Shown here: piece by piece, positions 29,652 to 36,308 of the stretch
Numbering within the stretch: position 1 is the first letter of the stretch
Layout: the number at the start of each line of letters is the position of its first letter
NCBI RefSeq assembly: GCF_002154575.1
Contig: NZ_MUBA01000082.1
Coordinates: 1 to 36,308 of the forward strand
Direction of reading: 5' to 3'
Source of the DNA: Streptomyces bobili
GTDB lineage: Bacteria > Actinomycetota > Actinomycetes > Streptomycetales > Streptomycetaceae
DNA: 36,308 bases
Notes under the pieces: model-generated
Database searches by the model: none
Told to the model about the DNA's origin: nothing
Seen by the model: the letters and a program-made list of their open reading frames with translations, nothing else
Program-made: the position numbers and the translations under genes

Positions 29652-30878
29652 ATGAGCGCTGCAACCCCTCCCACCGAGCGCCGGGTCTCCGCCCGGATCG
29701 GTGCGATCTCCGAGTCCGCCACCCTCGCCGTGGATGCCAAGGCCAAGGCCCTGAAGGCCGCCGGGCGGCCGGTGATCGGCTTCGGCGCCGGTGAGCCCGA
29801 CTTCCCGACCCCGGACTACATCGTCGAGGCCGCGATCGAGGCCTGCAAGAACCCGAAGTACCACCGCTACACGCCGGCCGGCGGTCTGCCCGAGCTGAAG
29901 GCCGCGATCGCCGCGAAGACGCTGCGCGACTCCGGCTACCAGGTCGACGCCTCCCAGATCCTGGTCACCAACGGCGGCAAGCAGGCCATCTACGAGGCCT
30001 TCGCCGCGATCCTCGACCCGGGTGACGAGGTCATCGTCCCGGCGCCGTACTGGACCACGTACCCGGAGTCGATCCGGCTGGCCGGCGGTGTTCCGGTGGA
30101 GGTCGTCGCGGACGAGACGACCGGCTACCGGGTGAGCGTCGAGCAGCTGGAGGCGGCGCGCACGGAGAAGACGAAGGTCGTCCTCTTCGTCTCCCCTTCC
30201 AACCCGACCGGCGCCGTCTACAGCGAGGCCGAGGCCGAGGCGATCGGCTGCTGGGCCGTGGAGCACGGCCTGTGGGTGCTGACCGACGAGATCTACGAGC
30301 ACCTCGTCTACGGCGACGCGAGGTTCACCTCGCTGCCCGCGATCCTGCCCGAGCTGCGCGACAAGTGCATCGTGGTCAACGGTGTCGCCAAGACGTACGC
30401 GATGACCGGCTGGCGGGTGGGCTGGATCATCGGGCCGAAGGATGTGGTGAAGGCGGCGACGAACCTCCAGTCGCACGCCACCTCGAACGTCTCCAACGTG
30501 GCCCAGGCCGCCGCGCTGGCCGCCGTCTCCGGTGATCTGGACGCGGTCGCGAAGATGCGGGAGGCCTTCGACCGCCGCCGCAAGACGATCGTGCGGATGC
30601 TCAACGAGATCGACGGCGTGCTCTGCCCGGAGCCCGAGGGTGCGTTCTACGCCTACCCGTCGGTGAAGGGCCTGCTCGGCAAGGAGATCCGCGGGAAGCG
30701 TCCGCAGGACTCCGTCGAGCTGGCGGCGCTCATCCTGGAGGAGTCCGAGGTCGCCGTCGTCCCGGGCGAGGCCTTCGGCACGCCGGGCTATCTGCGGCTG
30801 TCGTACGCGCTCGGTGACGAGGACCTCGTCGAGGGTGTGAGCCGGATCCAGAAGCTGCTGGCGGAGGCCAGGGACTGA
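29652..30878 (+). CDS. aspC: Class I aminotransferase, aspartate aminotransferase type, 408 aa
   Basis: PLP enzyme moving amino groups between aspartate (or similar) and 2-oxoglutarate. Motifs: [15 protein letters not shown] near the N-terminus, [41 protein letters not shown], and the PLP lysine Lys247 in [16 protein letters not shown]. Length is typical of the subgroup Ib enzymes found in actinobacteria. The ATG is weakly supported by GGGG close upstream. A four-codon mini-ORF (ATG GGG CCA TGA) starts 8 bases before and its stop overlaps this ATG. Monocistronic, with a strong terminator 30 bases after the stop. Exact amino-acid range cannot be read from sequence. Confidence 0.92.
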   Translation: MSAATPPTERRVSARIGAISESATLAVDAKAKALKAAGRPVIGFGAGEPDFPTPDYIVEAAIEACKNPKYHRYTPAGGLPELKAAIAAKTLRDSGYQVDASQILVTNGGKQAIYEAFAAILDPGDEVIVPAPYWTTYPESIRLAGGVPVEVVADETTGYRVSVEQLEAARTEKTKVVLFVSPSNPTGAVYSEAEAEAIGCWAVEHGLWVLTDEIYEHLVYGDARFTSLPAILPELRDKCIVVNGVAKTYAMTGWRVGWIIGPKDVVKAATNLQSHATSNVSNVAQAAALAAVSGDLDAVAKMREAFDRRRKTIVRMLNEIDGVLCPEPEGAFYAYPSVKGLLGKEIRGKRPQDSVELAALILEESEVAVVPGEAFGTPGYLRLSYALGDEDLVEGVSRIQKLLAEARD

Positions 30879-30907
30879 TCCAGCCTGCTCACGTGAGTAG
30901 CCTGGAT

Positions 30908-30938
30908 GCGGGCCGTCTCCTTTCGGGAGGCGGCCCGC
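30908..30938 (+). terminator. Terminator after aspC
   Basis: GCGGGCCG/CGGCCCGC and CTCC/GGAG stems around a TTTCG loop, 13 pairs with one T-G. It is clear of both flanking genes. Confidence 0.85.
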
Positions 30939-31011
30939 TGCTGTGTGCGAGCAAGACCACGTTCGGGGAAAGAGGTACCCGGACGGCCTCGGCGTACGGC
31001 AGGATTCCGGA

Positions 31012-32043
31012 ATGGAGCGTGTACGTGATGTCTCTGAGCTGCCGAAAGCCCATCTGCACCTGCACTTCACCGGGTCGATGCGGCCCGGCACCGTGCTGGA
31101 ACTCGCCGACAAGTACGGCGTGCGTCTGCCGGAGACGCTGAGCGAGGCCCTGACCAGTGGCGAGCCGCCGCAGTTGCGGGCGACCGACGAGCGGGGCTGG
31201 TTCCGCTTCCAGCGGCTGTACGACGCCGCCCGCTCCTGCATCAGAGAGCCCGAGGACATCCAGCGGCTGGTGCGCGAGGCCGCCGAGGAGGATGTGAAGG
31301 ACGGCTCGGGCTGGCTGGAGATCCAGGTGGACCCGACCTCGTACGCGCCGCGGCTGGGTGGGCTGATTCCGACGCTGGAGATCATCCTGGACGCGGTGCG
31401 GTCGGCTTCGCGGGAGACCGGGCTCGGGATGCGGGTGCTGGTGGCGGCGAACCGGATGAAGCATCCGCTCGACGCCCGCACGCTGGCCCGGCTGGCGGTG
31501 CGGTACGGCGAGCAGGGCGTGGTGGGCTTCGGGCTGTCGAACGACGAACGCCGGGGCATGGCGCGGGACTTCGACCGGGCCTTCGCCATCGCCCGGGAGG
31601 GCGGGCTGCTGTCGGCCCCGCACGGCGGCGAGCTGGCCGGGCCCTCGTCGGTCCGGGACTGCCTGGACGACCTGCACGCCACCCGGATCGGGCACGGGGT
31701 GCGGGCGGCGGACGACCCCCGGCTGCTGAAGCGGCTCGCCGAACGGGGCGTGACCTGCGAGGTCTGCCCCGCCTCGAACGTGGCCCTGGGCGTGTACGAG
31801 AAACACGAGGACGTGCCGCTGCGCACCCTGTACGAGGCCGGTGTGCCGATGGCCCTGGGCGCCGACGACCCCCTGCTGTTCGGCTCCCGCCTGGCCGACC
31901 AGTACGAGCTGGCCCGCCGCTATCACGCCTTCGCGGACGAGGACCTGGCCGAGCTGGCCCGCCAGTCGATCCGCGGATCGGCCGCCCCGAAGGACGTGCA
32001 GGAGAAGCTGCTGACCGGGGTGGACGACTGGCTGGCTTCCTGA
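31012..32043 (+). CDS. Adenosine deaminase family protein, 343 aa
   Basis: Zinc amidohydrolase, most likely deaminating adenosine to inosine in purine salvage. Metal ligands His16 and His18 lie in KAHLHLHFTGSM. Later motifs are APHGGELAGP (HxGE-type), RIGHGVRA, CPASNVALGVY and PMALGADDPLLFG, which supplies the catalytic Asp pair. The usual Asp of HLDGS is Thr here (HFTGS). The ATG at 31012 gives a family-like N-terminus just before the HxH motif and has AGGA upstream; a longer frame from 30943 adds unrelated residues reaching almost back to the aspC terminator. Streptomyces genomes carry several such paralogues, so another purine or aminofutalosine substrate is possible. Confidence 0.88.
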   Translation: MERVRDVSELPKAHLHLHFTGSMRPGTVLELADKYGVRLPETLSEALTSGEPPQLRATDERGWFRFQRLYDAARSCIREPEDIQRLVREAAEEDVKDGSGWLEIQVDPTSYAPRLGGLIPTLEIILDAVRSASRETGLGMRVLVAANRMKHPLDARTLARLAVRYGEQGVVGFGLSNDERRGMARDFDRAFAIAREGGLLSAPHGGELAGPSSVRDCLDDLHATRIGHGVRAADDPRLLKRLAERGVTCEVCPASNVALGVYEKHEDVPLRTLYEAGVPMALGADDPLLFGSRLADQYELARRYHAFADEDLAELARQSIRGSAAPKDVQEKLLTGVDDWLAS

Positions 32044-32072
32044 CCGGAGGAGCCCGCACCGGTGGACGTGCG

Positions 32073-32106
32073 GGTGTGGGCGCGGCCCCGTGGCCACGCC
32101 CACACC
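32073..32106. terminator. Bidirectional terminator between converging genes
   Basis: GGTGTGGGCG/CGCCCACACC outer stem and GGCC/GGCC inner stem with a short loop, between the adenosine deaminase-family gene and the converging membrane-protein gene. Confidence 0.75.
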
Positions 32107-32140
32107 ACTCCACGCCCGTTCCCGGCGCTCGCCGACCGGA

Positions 32141-33634
32141 TCAGACGGCCGCCCGCGCCCTGGTGGGGACGGGCTCCGGCAGCAGCGGGTAGCGGGCCGA
32201 GAGGCGCATCGCGCCCTCGGTGACCGCCGGATCGTGCGAGGCCGCCTGCACGCCGTCGAGGTAGGCGTGCGCGGCGGCCTCGAACACGGCGTCCACCGCG
32301 GCCAGTTCGGCGGCCAGGGCCTCGCCGCGTTCCCTGGCCCGTGCCTCCTGCGTGTCCTGGTCCCGTCGGGCCCCCGCCGCCGCGGCCACGGCCCGCACGA
32401 GTTCCGCCTCGGCCTTCTCCGCGTTGCGCTGGTGGTGGCGGTAGGCGGCGACGAAGGGGTGCTCCTCGGACAGGGCCAGCAGGAAGGCGATTCCGCCGGA
32501 GAGCAGCAGCAGCGAGATGAAGGTGACGCCGACGGTGTGCTGGTCGAGGTGGAGCTGCTCCAGCATGGTGGGCGCCGCGGGCAGTTCTCCTTCGAAGCCC
32601 ACCTGGCGGGCGAGGTCCGCGAGGCCCGTGTCGGGGGTCTCCCGGAACACGATCCGCGCCCGCAGGTCGCCCAGGTACCAGGCGGCCCACGCCCACACCG
32701 ACGCCAGCGCGGCAGCCACCGGCAGGACCACCCACAACGAGGCGGTGGCCCCGCGGCGGCGCCACTGGCGTCCGGCCTGGAAGGGACCGGCCGTCATGAC
32801 GACGCCGACGGCGACCGACAGCAGATACGCGCTCAGCCTGCCTTCGGCCGTCCCCTCGTGGATCGCCAGGAACAGCGTGACGTAGACGGGGAGTTCGACC
32901 AGGACGAGCAGCGTGGCGAGGGCCAGCCGGGGCCGACGGGCCATGGCCGCGGTCTCGGTGAGACCCTCCCAGTGCGCGGCCGGCGGGGCGGGCGCGGGCA
33001 CGGTTTCCGGCTCGAAGTCGTCGTCCGGGTCGGAGGCGTACGGCGTGACGGGCTCCGGCGCGGGGTCGGTGCCGGGGCCACGATCACGGTCGGGGTCCGG
33101 TCCGGCGGTGGCGAGGCGCCTCGTCATCCAGGGGAGCACTCGGTCACGGCTGTCCTCGCGGGAGGCGATCCGGGTGGCCGCCCGGTCCAGCTGGGCGGTG
33201 GCCGCGAGGCGCCGGCGCACCTCCTCCACCTGGGCGTCCCTGGCCCGCCGGGCGTCCTCCTCGCGGGCCGCGGTGTCGGCGTACAGGCGGGCCGACGCCA
33301 GCAGTTCGCGTTCCTCCCGTTCGTGGTGGCGGGCCACGGTCCGGTCCCGTGCGTGGCCGCGCAGTCCGGTCAGCCGGCCGAAGTAGGGCAGGCGGTGGAC
33401 GGAGCCGAGGACGTACGGGTTGAGGGTGCCCCCGCCCGCGGCGCGGCGGCCGGCGGACTCGGCCTGCGAGAGGAGCTGTCTGGCCTCCCTGCTCTCGGTC
33501 GGCGGGACGGGCCCGCGCGGTGCGGTGGAGCCGCCGGTGCGGCCGAGGCCGGGGGCGCGGCCCTCGCCGCGCCGGAAGGGCAGGCCGTACCTGAGCCTGC
33601 GGGGCTCCTCAGGCCCCGTATCCGTCGTCGACAC
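32141..33634 (-). CDS. Four-TM protein with coiled coils, unknown function, 497 aa
   Basis: I do not recognise this family. Residues 1-70 are basic and disordered. Residues 95-150 are a charged coiled coil (HHEREERELLASARLYADTA). A Pro/Asp-rich linker (175-220) leads to four membrane helices (about 236-258, 267-285, 298-320, 367-388), with a 45-residue loop between the last two. A second Ala/Glu/Arg coiled coil follows (395-450). The GTG start is supported by AAGGAGGTGA upstream, located inside the last codons of the VWA-like lipoprotein gene, which it overlaps by 26 bases. Last gene of a tightly coupled three-gene operon; probably a membrane scaffold working with the lipoprotein, by context only. 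Confidence 0.8.
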   Translation of the reverse strand: MSTTDTGPEEPRRLRYGLPFRRGEGRAPGLGRTGGSTAPRGPVPPTESREARQLLSQAESAGRRAAGGGTLNPYVLGSVHRLPYFGRLTGLRGHARDRTVARHHEREERELLASARLYADTAAREEDARRARDAQVEEVRRRLAATAQLDRAATRIASREDSRDRVLPWMTRRLATAGPDPDRDRGPGTDPAPEPVTPYASDPDDDFEPETVPAPAPPAAHWEGLTETAAMARRPRLALATLLVLVELPVYVTLFLAIHEGTAEGRLSAYLLSVAVGVVMTAGPFQAGRQWRRRGATASLWVVLPVAAALASVWAWAAWYLGDLRARIVFRETPDTGLADLARQVGFEGELPAAPTMLEQLHLDQHTVGVTFISLLLLSGGIAFLLALSEEHPFVAAYRHHQRNAEKAEAELVRAVAAAAGARRDQDTQEARARERGEALAAELAAVDAVFEAAAHAYLDGVQAASHDPAVTEGAMRLSARYPLLPEPVPTRARAAV

Positions 33635-34457
33635 CGACCTTCACCTCCTTCTCCAGGACCTGCTGCCAGAACTGGCCCATCTGCTCGACGCGTTCGGGTG
33701 TGGTCTTGCCGCCGCGCATGGCGAAACCGACGCGGTGGACCGTGGTGTCGGGCAGTTCGGGCACTCCGCGTACGGCGACCAGCGCGTCGACGGCCTTGTC
33801 CCGCTGCGCGGGCGTCTCCAGCTCGAACTTGGAGAGCCGGAAGTCGGGGTCGGACTGGTCGAAGTCGCTGATCACGAGCACGTGGTAGGTGCCGTCGCCG
33901 TCGCGGGGCACCTTGGAGGCGCGTTCGAGTCCGCCGAGGACGTCCGAGCCGGGCTGGCGCTCACGGGCGCAGTCCAGCATCTTCTCGGCGCCGGCCTGGG
34001 CGATGACGCGGGTCTGATTCCACAGGCTCTCGCGCTCGGAGCGTTTGTCGGCGTCCGGGTCGAGGTCGATCCGCGGCACCTGGCAGGAGGAGGCGGCGGA
34101 GGCCGCGGTGATGGGCGCGTAGGAGACGTACCGGCATTTCTGGTCGGCCAGGAAGCCGGGCACGGTCGTCTTCAGTTTCTCCTTGGCGCGGAAGCCGTTC
34201 TCGCTGTCGGCACCGGAACCGGATCCGTCGACCACGACGGTGCAGTCGGCGGAGAGCCGTTCCGGTCCGTCGAGCTGGCCGCACCCCGTCAGGAGCAGGG
34301 CCGTGGCGCCCAGAGCGACGGTCAGCCGGGTGGCGTGGCGGGCGGTCCGTGGGGCGGGCGGGCGTGTGATGCGGTGTGCGGCTTTCGGCGCAGCGGCCTC
34401 AGGTGCCGTGGCTGCTGGTGGCGTGGCCTCTTGTGCGGCCTTCTGCTCGGTGGTCAT
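33609..34457 (-). CDS. VWA-like lipoprotein with DxSxS motif, 282 aa
   Basis: The start at 34457 (MTTEQKAAQEATPP) overlaps the previous stop as ATGA. A long Ala/Pro-rich cytoplasmic segment (1-40) precedes the signal helix LTVALGATALLLTGC, with Cys59 as lipidation site. Directly after, CTVVVDGSGSGAD gives DxSxS (Asp77, Ser79, Ser81), the metal-site signature of von Willebrand A domains. HVLVISDFDQSD matches the second conserved VWA strand. Cysteines in the mature part suggest disulphides. Such lipoproteins act as extracytoplasmic adhesion or assembly domains; the ligand is unknown. The 60-residue pre-lipobox region is unusually long for a lipoprotein signal. Confidence 0.75.
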   Translation of the reverse strand: MTTEQKAAQEATPPAATAPEAAAPKAAHRITRPPAPRTARHATRLTVALGATALLLTGCGQLDGPERLSADCTVVVDGSGSGADSENGFRAKEKLKTTVPGFLADQKCRYVSYAPITAASAASSCQVPRIDLDPDADKRSERESLWNQTRVIAQAGAEKMLDCARERQPGSDVLGGLERASKVPRDGDGTYHVLVISDFDQSDPDFRLSKFELETPAQRDKAVDALVAVRGVPELPDTTVHRVGFAMRGGKTTPERVEQMGQFWQQVLEKEVKVGVDDGYGA

Positions 34458-35137
34458 CGGGTCCCCCGTTCTCCCCGGCCGGCCGCCGCGGCCGCCGGCC
34501 CGATCCTCTGCTCCAGGATGTGCAGGGCCCGGCGGACCAGGGCCTCGTCGAGCATCCAGTCCGGTGCTCCCGTCCATATCCCGTCGGGTGCCGGTATGAC
34601 TCCGCCGGCCGTTTCCGGATCCGGTGGTTCCAGTGGTTCCGGCGGCTCGGGGCGGGGTTCGCCCCGAGCGGCGGCACGGCGTTCGGCTTCACGTCGGGCG
34701 CGGCGCCTGGCGCGTACCTCGGCTCGGTGCCGGGCGCGTGTCCAGGCGGCTTCGTAGTGGGCGAGTTCCTGGTCGGCGCAGGCGGCGAGGGCCAGGCCGC
34801 GCTGCTGGCAGGCCGTCACCTCCGTGCGCCACTGCGACACCCAGCCGCCGAAGCGGGCCAGGGCCGCGGGTACGTCCTCGCGCCGGTGGTCGTACTCCGT
34901 CACGATCCGCGCGGACTCCGCGTGGACGCGGTCGATGTGGGTCGCGTTCCGTGTGACGAAACGGGACCGCAGGTCCTCCAGTGCCATCCGCAGCCCGCGT
35001 TCGAGCTGGCGGGCGTAGTGCTCGGGGCCGATGCCGGCCCGTCCGTCCCGCTTTCCGCGGCGGGCTGCCCGCCAGCGGGTGCGCGCGGTGAGGCGGCTGC
35101 GGCCGTAGTCCGTCGGAACGGACTTCACCTCGCTCAT
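34454..35137 (-). CDS. Basic soluble protein, first gene of the VWA-lipoprotein operon, 227 aa
   Basis: Not recognised as a known family. The ATG at 35137 has GGGAG four to five bases upstream. Residues 1-35 are strongly basic. Residues 38-150 are predicted helices rich in Arg, Ala and Glu (EHYARQLERGLRMALEDLRSRF...). Then come an Arg-rich stretch (RARRRARREAERRAAARG), a Pro/Glu linker and a short C-terminal helix (PDWMLDEALVRRALHILEQRIG). No signal peptide or membrane segment. Its stop overlaps the start of the lipoprotein gene by four bases, so all three genes are translated together. It could be the cytoplasmic member of a membrane complex. Confidence 0.75.
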   Translation of the reverse strand: MSEVKSVPTDYGRSRLTARTRWRAARRGKRDGRAGIGPEHYARQLERGLRMALEDLRSRFVTRNATHIDRVHAESARIVTEYDHRREDVPAALARFGGWVSQWRTEVTACQQRGLALAACADQELAHYEAAWTRARHRAEVRARRRARREAERRAAARGEPRPEPPEPLEPPDPETAGGVIPAPDGIWTGAPDWMLDEALVRRALHILEQRIGPAAAAAGRGERGTR

Positions 35138-35513
35138 GGGATCTCCCTCGTCGACTCCCCGGACCGCCTCCTGGGCCGCGTGCGGGCACGGCGACGGTGC
35201 CCTCGCCGGGGCGAAAGGCCCCGCCGGAATCCGGGATTTCGCGCAGCCTAGGGGAAGAACGAACGCCGAAGGGAGGGATTTCCGACACCGGATTTCCGGT
35301 CATCCGGAAATCAGCCGGGGATCGACCGGAGGGCGACCGGAGTGGTGCCCGCGTTCCTGGAAAACTTCCGAAAAGCCCGGTGGGGCGGGCGGGACTCGGA
35401 ATAGTCTTCCCTCCGCTTCGGACCTGCGGGATCCAGAAAAGCGAATGGATCTTCGAATACACACCGGTGCACGCCGGGTGCATTCGGGGAGTACAGGGGC
35501 GCAAGGGGGGCGC
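35138..35513. promoter_or_regulatory. Divergent control region with inverted repeat
   Basis: This 376-base gap separates the VWA-lipoprotein operon from the radical SAM gene and has no supportable gene. It is less GC-rich than the flanking genes. It holds the perfect inverted repeat GATTTCCGG-TCAT-CCGGAAATC at 35291-35312. Extra GGGATTTC copies near 35232 and 35276 and a GGGGC/GCCCC hairpin at 35208-35222 are also present. No convincing -35/-10 pair was found on either strand. Confidence 0.5.
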
Positions 35514-36215
35514 ATGGCTGAATACGACGCCGACGCGGCACGCGAGGTGCGGATCGCCGACGGGTATTTCCCCGTCGAGACGCTCGGCCCCGGCCGCCGG
35601 CTGGCCCTGTGGTTCCAGGGCTGCGCCCTGGCCTGCCCCGGCTGCATGTCCCGGCACACCTGGGACCCGGCCGGCGGACGGACGGCGACCGTGGGCGACC
35701 TGCTCCGGCTGTGGGAGGCCGCGCTGGACCGCGGCGCGCGGGGCCTGACGGTGAGCGGCGGCGAACCCCTGGCCCAGCCCGCCGCGCTGGCCGCGCTCCT
35801 GCGGGGCGCCGACCGGCTGCGTCGCCGCGGCGACGGCCCCCGCACGGGCCTGGCGGACTCGGCGGACCTGCTCGTCTACACCGGTCACGAACCGGACGAG
35901 GTGCCGGACCGGGTGTGGTCGGCGCTGAGCGGCGCGGACGCGGTGGTGACGGGCCGCTTCCGGGTGGCCGAGCCGACCGACCTGGTCTGGCGCGGCTCGG
36001 CCAACCAGCGCCTGGTCCCCCGCACCCGCCTGGGCACCGCCCGCTACGGTCCGCACCTCACCCGCACCTACTCCCCCGGCCCGCGGGTCACCCTGCGCAC
36101 CGACGGCACGGCCACCCGCCTGTACGGCGTCCCCGCGCGCGGTGAACTGCGGCGGCTGGAACTCGGACTGGCGGCGACGGGCGTGCGGCTGAGGGGGCCG
36201 AGTTGGCGAGGGTGA
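35514..36215 (+). CDS. NrdG-like radical SAM protein, 233 aa
   Basis: Iron-sulphur enzyme that cleaves S-adenosylmethionine to form a radical. Cys37, Cys41 and Cys44 form the CxxxCxxC cluster site (WFQGCALACPGCMSRHTW), and SGGEP at 81-85 is the SAM-binding motif. Overall it resembles anaerobic ribonucleotide-reductase activases and other glycyl-radical activases, but it is longer, with a C-terminal beta-rich tail (YSPGPRVTLRTDGTATRLYGVP). The ATG at 35514 has AAGGGGGG upstream; a longer frame would run through the control region. No glycyl-radical enzyme is in the window. It is divergent from the VWA-lipoprotein operon. Substrate unknown. Confidence 0.85.
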   Translation: MAEYDADAAREVRIADGYFPVETLGPGRRLALWFQGCALACPGCMSRHTWDPAGGRTATVGDLLRLWEAALDRGARGLTVSGGEPLAQPAALAALLRGADRLRRRGDGPRTGLADSADLLVYTGHEPDEVPDRVWSALSGADAVVTGRFRVAEPTDLVWRGSANQRLVPRTRLGTARYGPHLTRTYSPGPRVTLRTDGTATRLYGVPARGELRRLELGLAATGVRLRGPSWRG

Positions 36216-36308
36216 GGGGGCGGTCGTCGGGCCGACGGGTGCTGGGAACACGGGCACGGGCGCGGGCGGGACCAGGTCCACAGGTCCGGCGAGCAGCGCG
36301 TGGCCGGA

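Noticed and set aside
29598..31826. Long minus-strand frame opposite aspC and the deaminase gene
   Set aside because: Spans two unrelated real genes and a terminator; composition is of a shadow frame.
34689..36281. Minus-strand frame of 530 codons across the radical SAM gene
   Set aside because: It covers the divergent control region and the complement of the radical SAM gene, whose motifs are clear; the frame has no domain.
36216..36308. Possible 3' end of a further minus-strand gene at the right edge
   Set aside because: A Pro/Val-rich frame is open at the edge, but 93 bases are too few to tell coding from chance.

Overview
The window is chromosomal DNA of a Streptomyces or very close relative. 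The evidence is very high GC with C/G at third codon positions, many GTG and TTG starts, and the full actinomycete block of str, rif and secE-nusG genes. That block is flanked by families typical of Streptomyces (DUF1707, WXG-type ESX proteins, YrhB-domain immunity proteins, paired lipoproteins). No insertion sequence, CRISPR array, phage gene or rRNA was seen.

Left part (1-6957), accessory: the 3' end of a polymorphic toxin with a papain-fold (Tox-PL, glutamine deamidase-like) tip enters from the left edge. It is followed with almost no spacing by a 100-aa YrhB/Imm35-type immunity protein. Next comes a 433-aa protein that appears to be a tandem repeat of [YrhB domain + toxin-like domain lacking the catalytic His]. 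A converging four-gene operon encodes two WXG-motif (ESX/type VII-like) proteins, a DcrB/LpqN-like protein and an unknown protein. An acyltransferase-3 membrane protein separates this from tuf.

Central part (7078-29474), core information processing, nearly all on the minus strand. In transcription order from high to low coordinate it reads tRNA-Trp, secE, nusG, rplK, rplA, two paralogous lipoproteins, rplJ, rplL, rpoB, rpoC, DUF1707 protein, (divergent GT2 and PIG-V-type glycosyltransferases), rpsL, rpsG, fusA, tuf. Promoter-like elements are visible upstream of tRNA-Trp, rplJ, rpoB and rpsL. Strong hairpins lie after tuf, rpoC, rpoB (before rpoC), rplL, rplA, nusG and secE. A terminator with a T-tract sits in the rplJ leader and looks like a ribosomal-protein attenuator.

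Right part (29652-36308): aspC-type aminotransferase and an adenosine deaminase-family gene on the plus strand. Then comes a tightly overlapping minus-strand operon of three uncharacterised proteins (basic soluble protein, VWA-like lipoprotein with DxSxS, four-TM coiled-coil protein). Divergent from it, across a 376-bp region with a perfect inverted repeat, is a small NrdG-like radical SAM protein with no visible glycyl-radical partner. The last 93 bases hold no gene that can be supported.

The points most worth following up are the tandem immunity/dead-toxin fusion, the WXG operon and the radical-SAM/VWA-lipoprotein neighbourhood. In the core genes, the regulatory RNA structures and Asn442 of RpoB stand out.
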